From the NCBI GenBank assembly GCA_037127315.1, contig JBBBDQ010000420.1, positions 1,899,501 to 1,963,500 of the forward strand: a DNA stretch of 64,000 nucleotides, read 5' to 3'. Under the pieces are notes generated by a model. That model was not told where the DNA came from and made no database searches. It saw nothing but the letters and a program-made list of their open reading frames with translations. The position numbers and the translations under genes were made by a program. Source of the DNA: Ascarosepion bandense (lineage: Eukaryota > Mollusca > Cephalopoda > Sepiida > Sepiidae). This document shows, in pieces, positions 21,383 to 30,539 of this stretch; positions within the stretch are counted from its first letter, which is position 1; every line of letters starts with the position of its first letter.

Positions 21383-21847
21383 TTGCGTCTATCAGACTAC
21401 GCATTCTAGAAAAAATTAAAAAAGAATATGTGTTCTTCAGTAGAGTTCGAACGTGCGTTCATCTTTGTAGGAGAAAGAAAGTTTTCTCAACGACCAAAGA
21501 AAATATTTATTAAAGCTTTAAAAAAAGATTATATATTTTGGATTATTTTCTTTGTCTCCTGTGCAAATTTTACATATAATTTTCCAATGTCTAAGTAAAA
21601 TCAGCTTTCGTAAACCATTATAAAGCAATGTTTGATGTTGTCATTTTCAACGTTTTTAAAATATCGCATCTTCGCCTGTCATGTCGGTTTCTAAATCTAT
21701 CGCGTCTTCACGTGAAAGACGTGTTCTTGTTTTCTTTTGTTTTTCTTTTCTTATGAAATATATTCAACATGTTTTATAATAAATTTGGTCATTAACCAAA
21801 CTTGCATCTAAAAATTAATACATTTAACGCATTTGTAGGTGTGTTTA
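21383..21847 (+). other. No gene seen
   Basis: AT-rich, unassigned. The motif AAATCTATCGCGTCTTCACG has no recognisable context. Confidence 0.3.
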
Positions 21848-22095
21848 GGGCACTTCGTTGTGTATAATGGTTAGTGGAGCAATAACAGCGAGTTCGATCC
21901 TCACTGAGTGCTCCAAACTTTCTGGTTTGGACTACAGCTTAGCTTCGCTTAGAAAATCATTTGGAAACCTCGACGTGATGTAATGGTTAGCAAGCTTGTC
22001 TCGCTAGATTTGAGTTGAGTTTTCGATCCTCATTCGATGCCCCACCCGACCAGGGTTTTGTTACATCTAAACTACGCTTGCAAAATCGCCCTGTT
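21848..22095 (+). mobile_element. Two SINE S2 copies in tandem
   Basis: First copy 21848-21960: GGGCACTTCGTTGTG, AATGGTTAGTGG, GAGTTCGATCCTCACTGAG. Second copy 21963-22095: ACCTCGACGTGATGTAATGG, TTAGCAAGCTTGTCTCGC, TTCGATCCTCATTCGATGCC. Both keep A- and B-box regions and the family tail (TTCGCTTAGAAAATCA and ACGCTTGCAAAATCGCC). Direct tandem SINEs suggest dimerisation or repeated use of one target. Confidence 0.75.
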
Positions 22096-22897
22096 ATTGT
22101 TTGTTTGTGTATGTCTTTCCAACAGAGGAGAGAAAACGGAAATTTATATCTGAGAAGATGGACTACAGGTATCATCTTTAATAACGTTGTCTTCTCTAAT
22201 GTGCGATTGGCGCGGCTCATTTGCACGATTCATTAGAAACAGTGGCTTAATTTACTCTTACTCGCCATTAATTATCGCGCCTTTGGCAAAAAATAAAGTT
22301 AATATTCAGCGTTATATGTGCTTCGATAAACACAATCCACGGGAATGAAAGAAAAGTGAGCAATCTTGATTCACTGCCTCTGACTTACCCACATGCCACC
22401 AGGGCCACGAACCGTTAACGAGAGTCAGGTGGATAAATTTGGAATTTTCCTTTCATATCAGTTTTAGCTTTTTTCGTTTTTCATTTTGTATTTTAAGAAC
22501 GAAACTCCGGCGTTTGGTAACTGCGTGGGTGGAGTTTATAAATGTTCTCAAGCGACAACGAGAATTCTGTTTTATACTAATTTTAATAATCATAATTTCA
22601 AACCATTGAACGTTTACTTCAGTAAAAACTGGTGGCTTATTCAGGAGATTAGGTGACAGCAAGACTCTTCAGTATTCCGATAAAGTCGTTGATTTCAATT
22701 TATGCACACTGTTGCTGTTACTTAAAAATAAATCTATATGTTGACGCAAAACGAGAAATCTTTCAATTTCTCTACAGGAGACAATCATTTGGTGAAGGTT
22801 TGACGTAAAATAAACCCTCAATACTTTACTGAACAAATTTCAGTATACATCAAACCTATGAAAATGATATTATTTCCAAATCTTTAAGATATATATA
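22096..22897 (+). other. No gene seen
   Basis: Unassigned sequence of moderate complexity. Small frames at 22453-22662 (minus) show no domain. Confidence 0.3.
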
Positions 22898-23261
22898 CTA
22901 GCAGTATAGCCCGGCGTTGCTCGAGTGTAATGAAAGCTTTAAAACTAATCGATGGTCCTGGAGCTCAGACACTTTGGAAGTTGACACGAAAGACTAAAAA
23001 GCAATAGTTGTTTCCAGTTAAAGTGAAACCATAGACTGAAAGAAAAATGAATGGATGTAAATCAAATTTTGATTTCCTGGTATCGATATCAAATAAGATT
23101 TTTTCGTCGTAAACTGAATTTCGAAGGCCAAATAAGTCCTCTGAGTAAAGAACTACAATTATACCTACTTAGAGCCAAACCCAAAGCAAAAACTAAAATA
23201 AAAGGGCTGAAAAAATACAGACATACGGGCAGATAAACAGACACACACACAAACATATTGC

Positions 23262-23323
<62 letters not shown>

Positions 23324-23537
23324 AAAACCGACTCTGTACGTATTCTAATCTTAAAATGTTACACAAGAAACTTTTAAAGACTATGAATAACCAGCAGAAT
23401 CTAACTCCGTTATCGTCCTCGGCTATAGAGCTTTGGACAAAGAGGGGAAAAAAAAGAAAACTGCGTAGGACCGACAATGCATACGGTTCTTCACAGTAAA
23501 GAAAAAAACCCTCGAACGGAACGAACAACCAGGAAAG

Positions 23538-23597
<60 letters not shown>

Positions 23598-23917
23598 CGA
23601 TTTTCTGTACTATTATAAGAACTGCAACCTTGAATCTTCTGAATATCCTTTCTTATGTCTTTGTCTATGAGTGCATGAAATTTGATTAAATGCGGACGAC
23701 TCCTTCTATAACCCGATTTTTTCGATTATAGTTTTCGATATTTATCGGGGTACCTCGACACAAAACCTAGCTAAGAACACTCGCAGACGCTTATAGTACA
23801 ACTATGTAAATTATCAAGGAAATCGATTCAGCCGTTTCGGAGTCTATAGGTACCGGACACACACACACACACAGACACACAGACAAAGACAAAGTTCCAT
23901 TTATAAATAAGTTTAGA
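22898..23917 (-). mobile_element. Helitron-like element H2, full length, enlarged
   Basis: On the minus strand it starts TCTAAACTTATTTATAAATG at 23917 and ends with the 3' hairpin (GCCCGGCGTTGCTCG on plus) and CTAG at 22898-22901. Flanking bases are A (22897) and T (23918), the Helitron target pattern. At 1,020 bp it is about twice the length of H6. The extra DNA lies between 23266 and 23596, where TA/TAA microsatellites surround about 215 bp of unrelated sequence. Confidence 0.85.
23266..23596 (+). repeat. TA/TAA microsatellites inside Helitron H2
   Basis: (TA)n at 23266-23309, (TAA)n at 23307-23325 and (TA)n at 23541-23596. The 215 bp between them is absent from the other Helitron copies. 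Confidence 0.85.
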
Positions 23918-24055
23918 TACATAGGAGAAGTGAAAAAAAATAATGGAAACACCTAGTATCTAAGTATAAAACTATTCGACCATCGAGTATTGTGGATTGC
24001 AGTCATGCTGTCATGCTGAAAAACCCCAGTTTACTCTACATAGACGATGGCCTTC

Positions 24056-24562
24056 TGTAATTAGCTCCTGCTATTCATCTTGAGGTTCTCAAGCAAATCC
24101 AAAAGAGGATCTGCAATATAATCGATCCTTAGAAGCCCACCCTCAGTCACTTTCTCACCGACTTAATCTGGCTTCCCTCTGAGTTTTCTACAAGTATTTT
24201 CGATGCAACAGATCTGACAAACTTTATTCACCGGTTCCCCGATCAAATGCATTTACATGTGCAACAAGATTAACATTAGGTCCCACTCTTTTACTGTCCA
24301 AATAGATAAAAAAAAACACCTCTTCTCCTCTAATGGTGTCTTTTCTCGGACTTTCAGGTGGTAGAACTCTCTTCCGTTTGCTTGCTTCCCTGATAGCTAC
24401 AATCGCTAAAAGATTAAATAAAACAGCAACTGCCATCTTCTATCGACTTGAATTGCGTCCATCTTTTATCTTTCTCTGTACCTTGCTTTTTATCCCACAG
24501 TAACGTCTTTGCACACGAGTGGCAGTCTTGCATTGCTGGGGGTGAAATGATTATAAAAAAAA
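24056..24562 (+). mobile_element. LINE-A copy 6, 3' end
   Basis: Broken frames contain SKRGSAI, a FSRTF..WNSLPFACFPDSYN block (24340-24400) and CHLLST. The 3' end has GCACACGAGTGGCAGTC and GCTGGGGGTGAAATGATTA with an A-run. It carries multiple stops. Confidence 0.7.
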
Positions 24563-24615
24563 GTACCAAAAATAATATAATTGGGAAAATCTGATGAAAC
24601 TGTGAAGATCATTTT

Positions 24616-24905
<290 letters not shown>

Positions 24906-24954
24906 TCATATTTGAGTAGATGCTCAGTTTTTATTATTAAACAGTATATTTATT

Positions 24955-25078
24955 TATTTACATCTACCGGCCTGAATATTCGAGAAAAATATTTGCCTTC
25001 CAGAATGATTCGAACTTGCGTCCCCTACTGCAAACCGTCATTAGGTCGATTGTGCTTGGACGCTCAAATATGAGTATC
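24955..25078 (-). mobile_element. tRNA-like SINE, family S3
   Basis: The minus strand reads CTCATATTTGAGCGTCCAAG, GGGACGCAAGTTCGAATCAT (intact B box) and CTGGAAGGCAAATATTTTTC, then the tail GAATATTCAGGCCGGTAGATG and AAATAAATAAAT. Partner of the fragment at 6465-6600. Confidence 0.55.
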
Positions 25079-25197
25079 CATTAAAACTAAGGTTTAAACA
25101 AATAAATTAACAATATGGATTTAATTTATTTCCTAAAAATTGTCTTTGTTTTTTTTAGGATACGAAACAGTCTATATGTACATTTAGAGAATTGACA

Positions 25198-25199
<2 letters not shown>

Positions 25200-25247
<48 letters not shown>
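25200..25247 (+). repeat. (TA)n microsatellite
   Basis: About 24 TA units. Confidence 0.95.
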
Positions 25248-25252
<5 letters not shown>

Positions 25253-25374
25253 CGAAAGAAGCGTCTGTTCACTATTCGTGGCCGAATTCTTGTTGAGTTT
25301 TTTTAAACAGATATATGATTTTATTAAAATCAACATTCAGAACTATTTAAAATAACTTCATTCTATGGTTTAGG

Positions 25375-25722
25375 AACTTTTTCCAGAGGAAAATCCTATC
25401 AATCAAGATGATAATGCACACATTCATACTGCACTACTTTTAGCGGAGTGACACAAGGAACATTCTAGTGAAGTAGAACATCTTATCTGGCCTCCACAGT
25501 TACCAGATCTCAACATCATACAACATTTCTTGTTCATTTTTGAAAAAGCAAGTGAGGAATCGATATCCTCCACCATCATCATTAAAAGAATTGCAGACTG
25601 TTTTAGCTGAAAAATGTATAAAGATTCATCTGGAAGCAATTTAAATTTTGTATGAAACGATCCCACGCAGAATTTAAGATGAAATTACTGCTAAAGGAGG
25701 TCCTACCCCATACTGATAATTA
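25375..25722 (+). pseudogene. Tc1-like transposase C-terminal half
   Basis: Reads FQEENPINQDDNAHIHTALL, EHLIWPPQLPDLNIIQHF, then further frames giving LKELQTVLAEK and AAKGGPTPY-like ends. This corresponds to the Tc1 core: QDNAP.HTA (second catalytic Asp), WP.QSPDLNIIE (third acidic residue changed, IIQH for IIEH) and the PRR..A...AKGGPTPY terminus. Stops and frameshifts are present. The N-terminal DNA-binding half is absent. Confidence 0.75.
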
Positions 25723-25764
25723 ATCTGCTTGAAATTTCAAGGTGTTTCTATGATTTTGTTTATC

Positions 25765-25768
<4 letters not shown>

Positions 25769-25811
<43 letters not shown>
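25769..25811 (+). repeat. (TA)n microsatellite
   Basis: Left border of hammerhead element B. Confidence 0.95.
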
Positions 25812-25813
<2 letters not shown>

Positions 25814-25910
25814 AACATCGTTCAAAACATCGATTTAAAACAGTTCTCAATACAGAAATAGAGCAATGAATATTTATTATAAATTGTACTTTAGAACATG
25901 TACAAACTAC

Positions 25911-25973
25911 AATCTACTACAAAATTGTACATTTTGTTTCGACATTGAAAGAACAATATCTCATCAGGTACTT
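25911..25973 (-). ncRNA. Hammerhead ribozyme B1
   Basis: Minus strand: CTGATGA; stem II GATATTG-TTCTTT-CAATGTC (one wobble or mismatch); GAAA; a seven-pair stem III ACAAAAT-GTACA-ATTTTGT; cleavage triplet GTA; stem I TAC/GTA with a G-G mismatch beyond. All core residues are intact. The long stem III should let it fold well as a monomer. Confidence 0.8.
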
Positions 25974-25994
25974 AATAATCATGGTAATAGACGT

Positions 25995-26057
25995 TAACTA
26001 CCTGATGAGACATTGTTCTTTCAATGTCGAAATAAATGTAAAATTTTGTCGTAGATT
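25995..26057 (+). ncRNA. Hammerhead ribozyme B2
   Basis: Plus strand: stem I CTAC/GTAG; CTGATGA at 26002-26008; stem II GACATTG-TTCTTT-CAATGTC, seven perfect pairs; GAAA; stem III weakened by loss of one A and a C-to-T change; cleavage triplet GTC. Core intact. It lies head-to-head with B1, so the 5' strands of the two stem I helices face each other. Confidence 0.8.
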
Positions 26058-26089
26058 TTAGTTTGTACATGTTCTATGTATAATTTATA

Positions 26090-26138
<49 letters not shown>
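26090..26138 (+). repeat. (TA)n-(TG)n microsatellite
   Basis: Right border of hammerhead element B. Confidence 0.95.
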
Positions 26139-26464
26139 GGTGTATGTGTGAATATTATCAGAATTAATATGTAGAAAAAATATGAATAAAAATAGACAAA
26201 AAAGAAAAACTGTACCTCAGTCTTAGACGACACATCAAGAGAATTGACATGGTTTTATTTTGCACAATGTATCTATTAACAAAGGCAAAATGTTGTTAGT
26301 TACTTGAAACTGCGATACAAACTCGATACGCTGATTTGCAAAACGAATAAGTGGAGTCTTTTACAAGAACGTGACTGCCGGTGATCAGATAAATCGTTAC
26401 TTGTAAAGATTTGAATATAAATATTGTCTTGACAGGAAAGACGATGGAAAATCTTTCTCACGGT

Positions 26465-26533
26465 ATCTTATACTACTTACTTAATTTGATCACTCTTGTA
26501 TATTGTTTTCAAATTAAGTAAGTAGTCTAAGAT
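26465..26533 (+). repeat. 25-bp inverted repeat (hairpin) at a SINE junction
   Basis: Arms 26465-26489 and 26509-26533 are complementary at 24 of 25 positions (ATCTTATACTACTTACTTAA and the complement of ATCTTAGACTACTTACTTAA), with a 19-nt loop. The right arm lies between the two copies of the 12-bp repeat that flanks the neighbouring SINE. Confidence 0.85.
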
Positions 26534-26540
26534 GTAGCAT

Positions 26541-26848
26541 AAGGATGTGCGTTGTGGAGCAGTGGATATCGGCTCGGAATGAGAACTCAGGTAGCCGAGT
26601 TCGAATTCCAGTTGAATTCCTTGCATTCACTTACGCGCAAATACCCTTAGGAAAGGTATTAATCCGTCTCTTCCTCCCAGTTATGGGTGAAATAACAGGA
26701 TAGATTGGGTTCTATAGCCTTGGCTGGCAACCAGTCTACCGCAGAAAGCAATGGCAACCTACTGCAGGATAATCTTCTGACCAGTCAGTCATGTCTCTTT
26801 CGAGACATGATCGTCCAAGCGTGTTTCACGTATGGAACTTAACTGACT
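26541..26848 (+). mobile_element. SINE S1, full length
   Basis: A box TGGAGCAGTGG, B box GTTCGAATTCC, the complete S1 body, hairpin TCATGTCTCTTTCGAGACATGA, end AACTGACTG. GTATATTGTTTT (26849-26860) follows directly and is repeated at 26498-26509, 31 bp before the SINE start. If this 12-mer is the target duplication, the inserted DNA includes the inverted copy described at 26465-26533. Confidence 0.85.
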
Positions 26849-26889
26849 GTATATTGTTTTAAAATTTTCAATGACACTGTGTGACCTAA

Positions 26890-27630
26890 TTTAATATCAC
26901 ATTAACCTGGTGAATATTTGTGCGCGTTATGTAATAAAAGAAATTGGAGTACGCAGGGTTGTTTGCCCTCTGATAACTCGCCACGGGAGAACTTTTTTGC
27001 AGATTGTTTATTGCACAAACTGCAGATCCGATGTTTGTCTTTTCAGTCTAAGTAACAGGCAATATTTGAAAAAGATAGAATTACAAATTTACATCAGTAA
27101 CTTTTGTGGGCGGATCGGAATCCCAGTGGTACGATACTGGCTAGGCATCAGCAGCAGTTTACGATTAATATGTGGTTTGGTGACTGGTAGGTTCATATGT
27201 TTTTCACGGACATCTTACAGGAGCTGTCGACATAGATTTTATATCGAACACACTTTCATATCTGCTAGATTATGTATCCCTGCTAATACGAAGACGCATA
27301 TGGTTCATGCATTATGGAGCGCCTGCACAATTTAGTCATATCATTTCTAACTGACATCATGAAAGATTGGTACATAGGGGAAGACCGGTTCCAAAGCCTG
27401 TACATTCTCCCGACCTCAATCGTTTGGATTTTTTTCTGTGGAGCAACCTAAAACAATTAGTCTATACAGCAAACATTAATAAAGAAGAGAAACTTAACGA
27501 AACATGAGGTCATGCGAAACACTTCGAAACCATGCCAGAGCATTTGAAAGGGCTACAAGTCAATGATACGACGTTTGCATGTGTTGGTAGAAGCAAGCGG
27601 AGGGCATTTTGAACATCTGTCATGAGTTGC
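26890..27630 (+). pseudogene. mariner-type transposase fossil, second lineage
   Basis: Across frames near 27090-27620 the text reads TGAVDIDFISNTLSYLLDYV, IRRRIWFMHYGAPAQFSH (second catalytic region, Asp of MHDGAPAHF changed to Tyr), PVHSPDLNRLDFFLWSNLKQ (third catalytic Asp region SPDLN.LDFFLWG), VYTANINKEEKL and a C-terminus whose frames fit VGGGHFEHL. Similar elements are abundant in arthropods and molluscs. The uninterrupted frame 26910-27335 is in another register and is not the real product. Confidence 0.75.
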
Positions 27631-27752
27631 TCTATCGATGTACAACGTTGTTAGCCGTTTATATAAATGTTTATATTGATATTTCATCTTCTTTCAGTGT
27701 CAGGATACGGTTATGATGTCTTCACTCGGCAGGACTAAATTTTAAAACGCTA
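27631..27752 (+). other. Short unassigned spacer
   Basis: Probably the 3' flank of the mariner fossil; nothing else seen. Confidence 0.3.
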
Positions 27753-27782
27753 TATATATATATATATGCGCGCGCGCGCACA

Positions 27783-27841
<59 letters not shown>

Positions 27842-27842
27842 C
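27753..27842 (+). repeat. TA-CG-CA-TA alternating tract
   Basis: (TA)n, then TGCGCGCGCGCGCA, then (CA)n with one TC interruption, then (TA)n: about 90 bp of almost pure purine-pyrimidine alternation. Forms the left border of hammerhead element C. Confidence 0.95.
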
Positions 27843-27968
27843 AAAATAAATAAGAACGAAGAAAATAATTGCAACGTTCAAAACATTAATTTAAAACAGT
27901 ACTCAATATAAAAATAGACCAATAAATGTTTATTATTAATTATTAGTTTAGAATATGTGCAAACTACA

Positions 27969-28031
27969 AACTACTACAAAATTGTACATTTTGTTTCCGA
28001 CATTGAAAGAAGAATGTCTCATCAGGTAGTT
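27969..28031 (-). ncRNA. Hammerhead ribozyme C1, core insertion
   Basis: Minus strand: stem I AACTAC/GTAGTT, six perfect pairs; CTGATGA; stem II GACATTC-TTCTTT-CAATGTC with one mismatch; core GGAAA (one extra G); stem III ACAAAAT/ATTTTGT; cleavage triplet GTA. The extra G probably weakens or abolishes activity. Confidence 0.7.
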
Positions 28032-28604
28032 AATAATGATGGTAATAAACGTTTTATTAATTTTTTTTTTTTAGTCTCCACTTCCCTTTATTTTATTTCA
28101 TCTTATTTTATTTAACGAGGTAAAGAGATATTAAACAAGTGTGGAAAGAAAGAGGGAAGAAAATATCAGACAATAAAATGAGAAATCAAGAAATGGAAAA
28201 GAAAGGGTAAACGGAAAGATACAGAAGAAATAGAAAGTGAAGAGGAAAATATAGGAGAAAATACAGAGAGGAAAGAGCTAATGTAAACGGAAATTTTAAA
28301 TTTTGTCCGGAAGTGAATTGCAGACAGATATTTACATCTGTTAAACGGTGTCTAGGCTTATGTCTTTTGGCATTAAAAAAAAAATGTACTTCTATGAAAA
28401 AAATGGAAAAGAAAGAAAAAAAGGAGAGATACTGAAGAAAGTCAAGAGGAAAAAATAGAAAGAAAATGTAGAGAGGGAAGAAAGGGGAAAAACAATGGAA
28501 ACTGTGAAGAGATAGAAATTTTAATTTGTGGCCGGAAGTGAACTGCAGAGAGATAAAGGCATCGGTTTTTTTTTTTCAATAAAACGTATATTACCATGGT
28601 TATT

Positions 28605-28666
28605 AACTACCTAATGAGACATTGTTCTTTCAATGTCGAAACAAAATGCACAATTTTGTTGTAGTT
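28605..28666 (+). ncRNA. Hammerhead ribozyme C2, G5-to-A core change
   Basis: Plus strand: stem I AACTAC/GTAGTT; core CTAATGA (CUGAUGA with G to A); stem II GACATTG/CAATGTC, seven perfect pairs; GAAA; stem III ACAAAAT/ATTTTGT, seven perfect pairs, loop GCACA; cleavage triplet GTT. The three helices are perfect but the mutated invariant G predicts loss of cleavage. Confidence 0.75.
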
Positions 28667-28705
28667 TGTATTTTGCACATGTTCTAAATTAATAATTGTG
28701 TCTGG

Positions 28706-28749
28706 CCACACTGATGAGCTGTGATACAGCGAAACAGGTTTGTATGTGG
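28706..28749 (+). ncRNA. Hammerhead ribozyme A1, fully intact
   Basis: Stem I CCACA/TGTGG (28706-28710, 28745-28749), core CTGATGA (28711-28717), stem II GCTG-TGATA-CAGC (28718-28730), core GAAA (28731-28734), stem III three pairs with loop GGTT, cleavage triplet GTA ending at 28744. Every invariant residue and all three helices are perfect in 44 nt. It starts directly after the right arm of element C. GGATGAC follows stem I, as in the 38446-38762 element. A body with TTTCGTATCGAGCACTG follows (28803-28819), shared with D2. Confidence 0.9.
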
Positions 28750-28911
28750 ATGACTAATTTAATTACTGAGTATACATTTTCGCTCTGCATTCTTATTGAA
28801 TTTCGTATCGAGCACTGTTTTCTTATTTCATACATTTGGGAGCGGTTGTTTTCTACTTTCCTCTGTATTATTGTTATATATATACATATATATATAAACA
28901 TTTTCAATCTG

Positions 28912-28914
<3 letters not shown>

Positions 28915-28948
<34 letters not shown>
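28915..28948 (+). repeat. (TA)n microsatellite
   Basis: Right border of hammerhead element A1; directly left of Helitron H3. Confidence 0.9.
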
Positions 28949-28949
<1 letters not shown>

Positions 28950-28952
28950 TCA

Positions 28953-29315
28953 TCTATAAATGGAAATTTGTCTGTGTGTGTGTCTGTGTGTGTGTATCCG
29001 TTACCTATAGACTCCAAAACGGCTGAACCAATTTTCTTGAAAATTTACACAGTTGTACTATAAGCGTCTGCGAGTGTTCTTAGCTAGGTTTTGTGTCGAG
29101 GTACCCCCAATAAATACCTAAAATCGATAATCGAAAAAATCGGATTATAAAAGTAATGGTCCGATTTTAATCAAATTTGATACACTCATAGACAAAGACA
29201 TAAGAAACGACATTCAAAAGTTTCAAGGTTGCAGTTCTTACAATAGTGCAGAAAATCAATAATATATATATAAAAGCTTTCATTACACCCGAGCAACGCC
29301 GGGGTATATTGCTAG
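28953..29315 (+). mobile_element. Helitron-like element H3, internally deleted
   Basis: Starts TCTATAAATGG after A (28952), lacking nine bases of the usual start, and ends CCCGAGCAACGCCGGGG..ATTGCTAG before T (29316). It is 363 bp. The part between the internal TA run and the GAAAGC/CATTACACCCGAG tail is deleted. Confidence 0.8.
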
Positions 29316-29355
<40 letters not shown>

Positions 29356-29821
29356 ATTATGTTTTTCCATTTCCAAAAATGATACATTGTTATCTTTTCT
29401 TATATGAAATGAGAAATAGAAATGCAAATTAATTGAAACAACTGTTTTGGATTAATTTCACCATACGGTCAATTCTAGACCCACTGTAGTGACAGTGTGT
29501 AACCGATTTCTATTTTTCCCCAGATCATTTGCAGTGGTGTGCAGTAATAGCAATATATTTTCGGGGTGCATGATGAAATTTGTTTAGCCTTGAAAAATTT
29601 TACGCCATCCGTGATTGCATCAGATTTTTTATTAAACTCAGACCCTTGTTTCAGCTTTCGATTAGTTGTTCTACGACCATTGACTGTGATGGACTTTACT
29701 CCAAGGAAAACTACGAAAATTTTAACGCTGCCAAACACACTGGCAGGCCTTAACATTACATCACCATCTTTCTATGAACCCATTCCTAACGAATCTAACT
29801 TATATCTCCCTAATACAAACA
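29316..29821 (+). other. TA/TG microsatellite then unassigned sequence
   Basis: (TA)n-(TG)n at 29317-29354. The 90-codon frame at 29566-29838 reads through ordinary sequence and into the following SINE; it has no domain I recognise. Confidence 0.4.
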
Positions 29822-30113
29822 ATCAGCCAGTCAGTTAATACGGGATACAAGGGCGATCATGTCTTGAAAGAAACATGACTGACTGGACAGAAGATATTCC
29901 CATAGTAGGTTGCCATTATTTTCTGCGGTAGACGAGTTGATAATCAAGAAACCAATCTGCCCTGCTCTTTTACCCATAGCTGGAGGGAGATGCAACGGAT
30001 TCATACCTTTCCCAACGGTATTTGCGTATAAGTAAGTGGATGCAAGGAATTCAACTGGAATTCGAACTCGGCTCTCCGATTTCTAGTTCCTAGCCAATAT
30101 TTACTGCACCCCT
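29822..30113 (-). mobile_element. SINE S1 copy
   Basis: Reverse S1: starts CAGTCAGTTAATACGGGATA, hairpin partly broken (TCATGTCTTGAAAGAAACATGA), then TTCTGCGGTAGACGAGTTG, TTCATACCTTTCCCAACGG, AACTGGAATTCGAACTCGGC (B box) and a head ending TTTACTGCACCCCTGC. Confidence 0.8.
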
Positions 30114-30539
30114 GCAATACAAACAATAAATGCTTATAAAGATTCAACTATCAAAATTAGTATCTTGTGACATCCCGCTGAGTTGACCGAACCGTACAAA
30201 AGTAAAGACATCAGATCTCTTCCTAGACAGACTTACATACCCAATTACAAACACGCATTACAATATGATGCTCACTTAGACATACGAGAATCCTCACGAA
30301 TTTACATACATATAGAATTATCTACAGTTCTAATGCCCATGACACGTGTCTGACCAATGAGAACTGGCCCAATAAAATCGAAAAATATCAGAGTTTCTAC
30401 CGTTTTTGCTGTACAGAAATACCTTTTTTTTAAATAATTAGCTTTTCATTTGTTTTCTGTATATATGATATTGACCGATGGCAATATTTCTCCAAGTACA
30501 ATCGTTGAAACCTCTCCATTCGTACTTAAAGCAACAAAT
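30114..30539 (+). other. No gene; trace of repeat F
   Basis: CATGACACGTGTCTGACCAA at 30339-30358 is the reverse of the family F block. Otherwise unassigned. Confidence 0.4.

Larger units (their letters stand above)
25812..26089. mobile_element. Hammerhead element B: head-to-head ribozyme palindrome
   Basis: About 278 bp between TA microsatellites. The central part is an inverted repeat (about 25883-25973 against 25995-26087), each arm containing a hammerhead, separated by about 21 bp. Left of the palindrome, 25812-25880 holds a body (CGTTCAAAACAT.GATTTAAAACAG.TCTCAATA) also found at 27872-27930 in element C. No ORF. Hammerheads in repeats that lack ORFs resemble retrozymes, but known retrozymes carry direct, not inverted, ribozymes. 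Confidence 0.75.
27860..28698. mobile_element. Hammerhead element C: inverted ribozymes around ~570 bp
   Basis: Same family as element B. The left arm (about 27955-28055) contains hammerhead C1 on the minus strand and the right arm (about 28580-28690) contains C2 on the plus strand. Arms include GTAGTTAATAA.[GC]ATGGTAAT and CGTTTTATT[AG] next to T-runs. Unlike B, the arms are separated by an A/G-rich interior with two diverged copies of a roughly 200-bp block (28185-28350 and 28395-28566), both ending CCGGAAGTGAA[TC]TGCAGA.AGA.A. No ORF. Confidence 0.75.

Noticed and set aside
26465..26533. Pre-microRNA hairpin
   Set aside because: Length and pairing would fit, but the right arm appears to have been created with the SINE insertion and I have no expression or conservation evidence.
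26910..27335. 141-codon open frame as a host gene
   Set aside because: The mariner transposase motifs (FMHYGAPAQFSH, SPDLNRLDFFLW) are in another register of the same DNA, so this frame is a shadow of a transposon fossil.
29566..29838. 90-codon frame as a gene
   Set aside because: No recognisable domain, and it runs into the tail of a SINE on the opposite strand.
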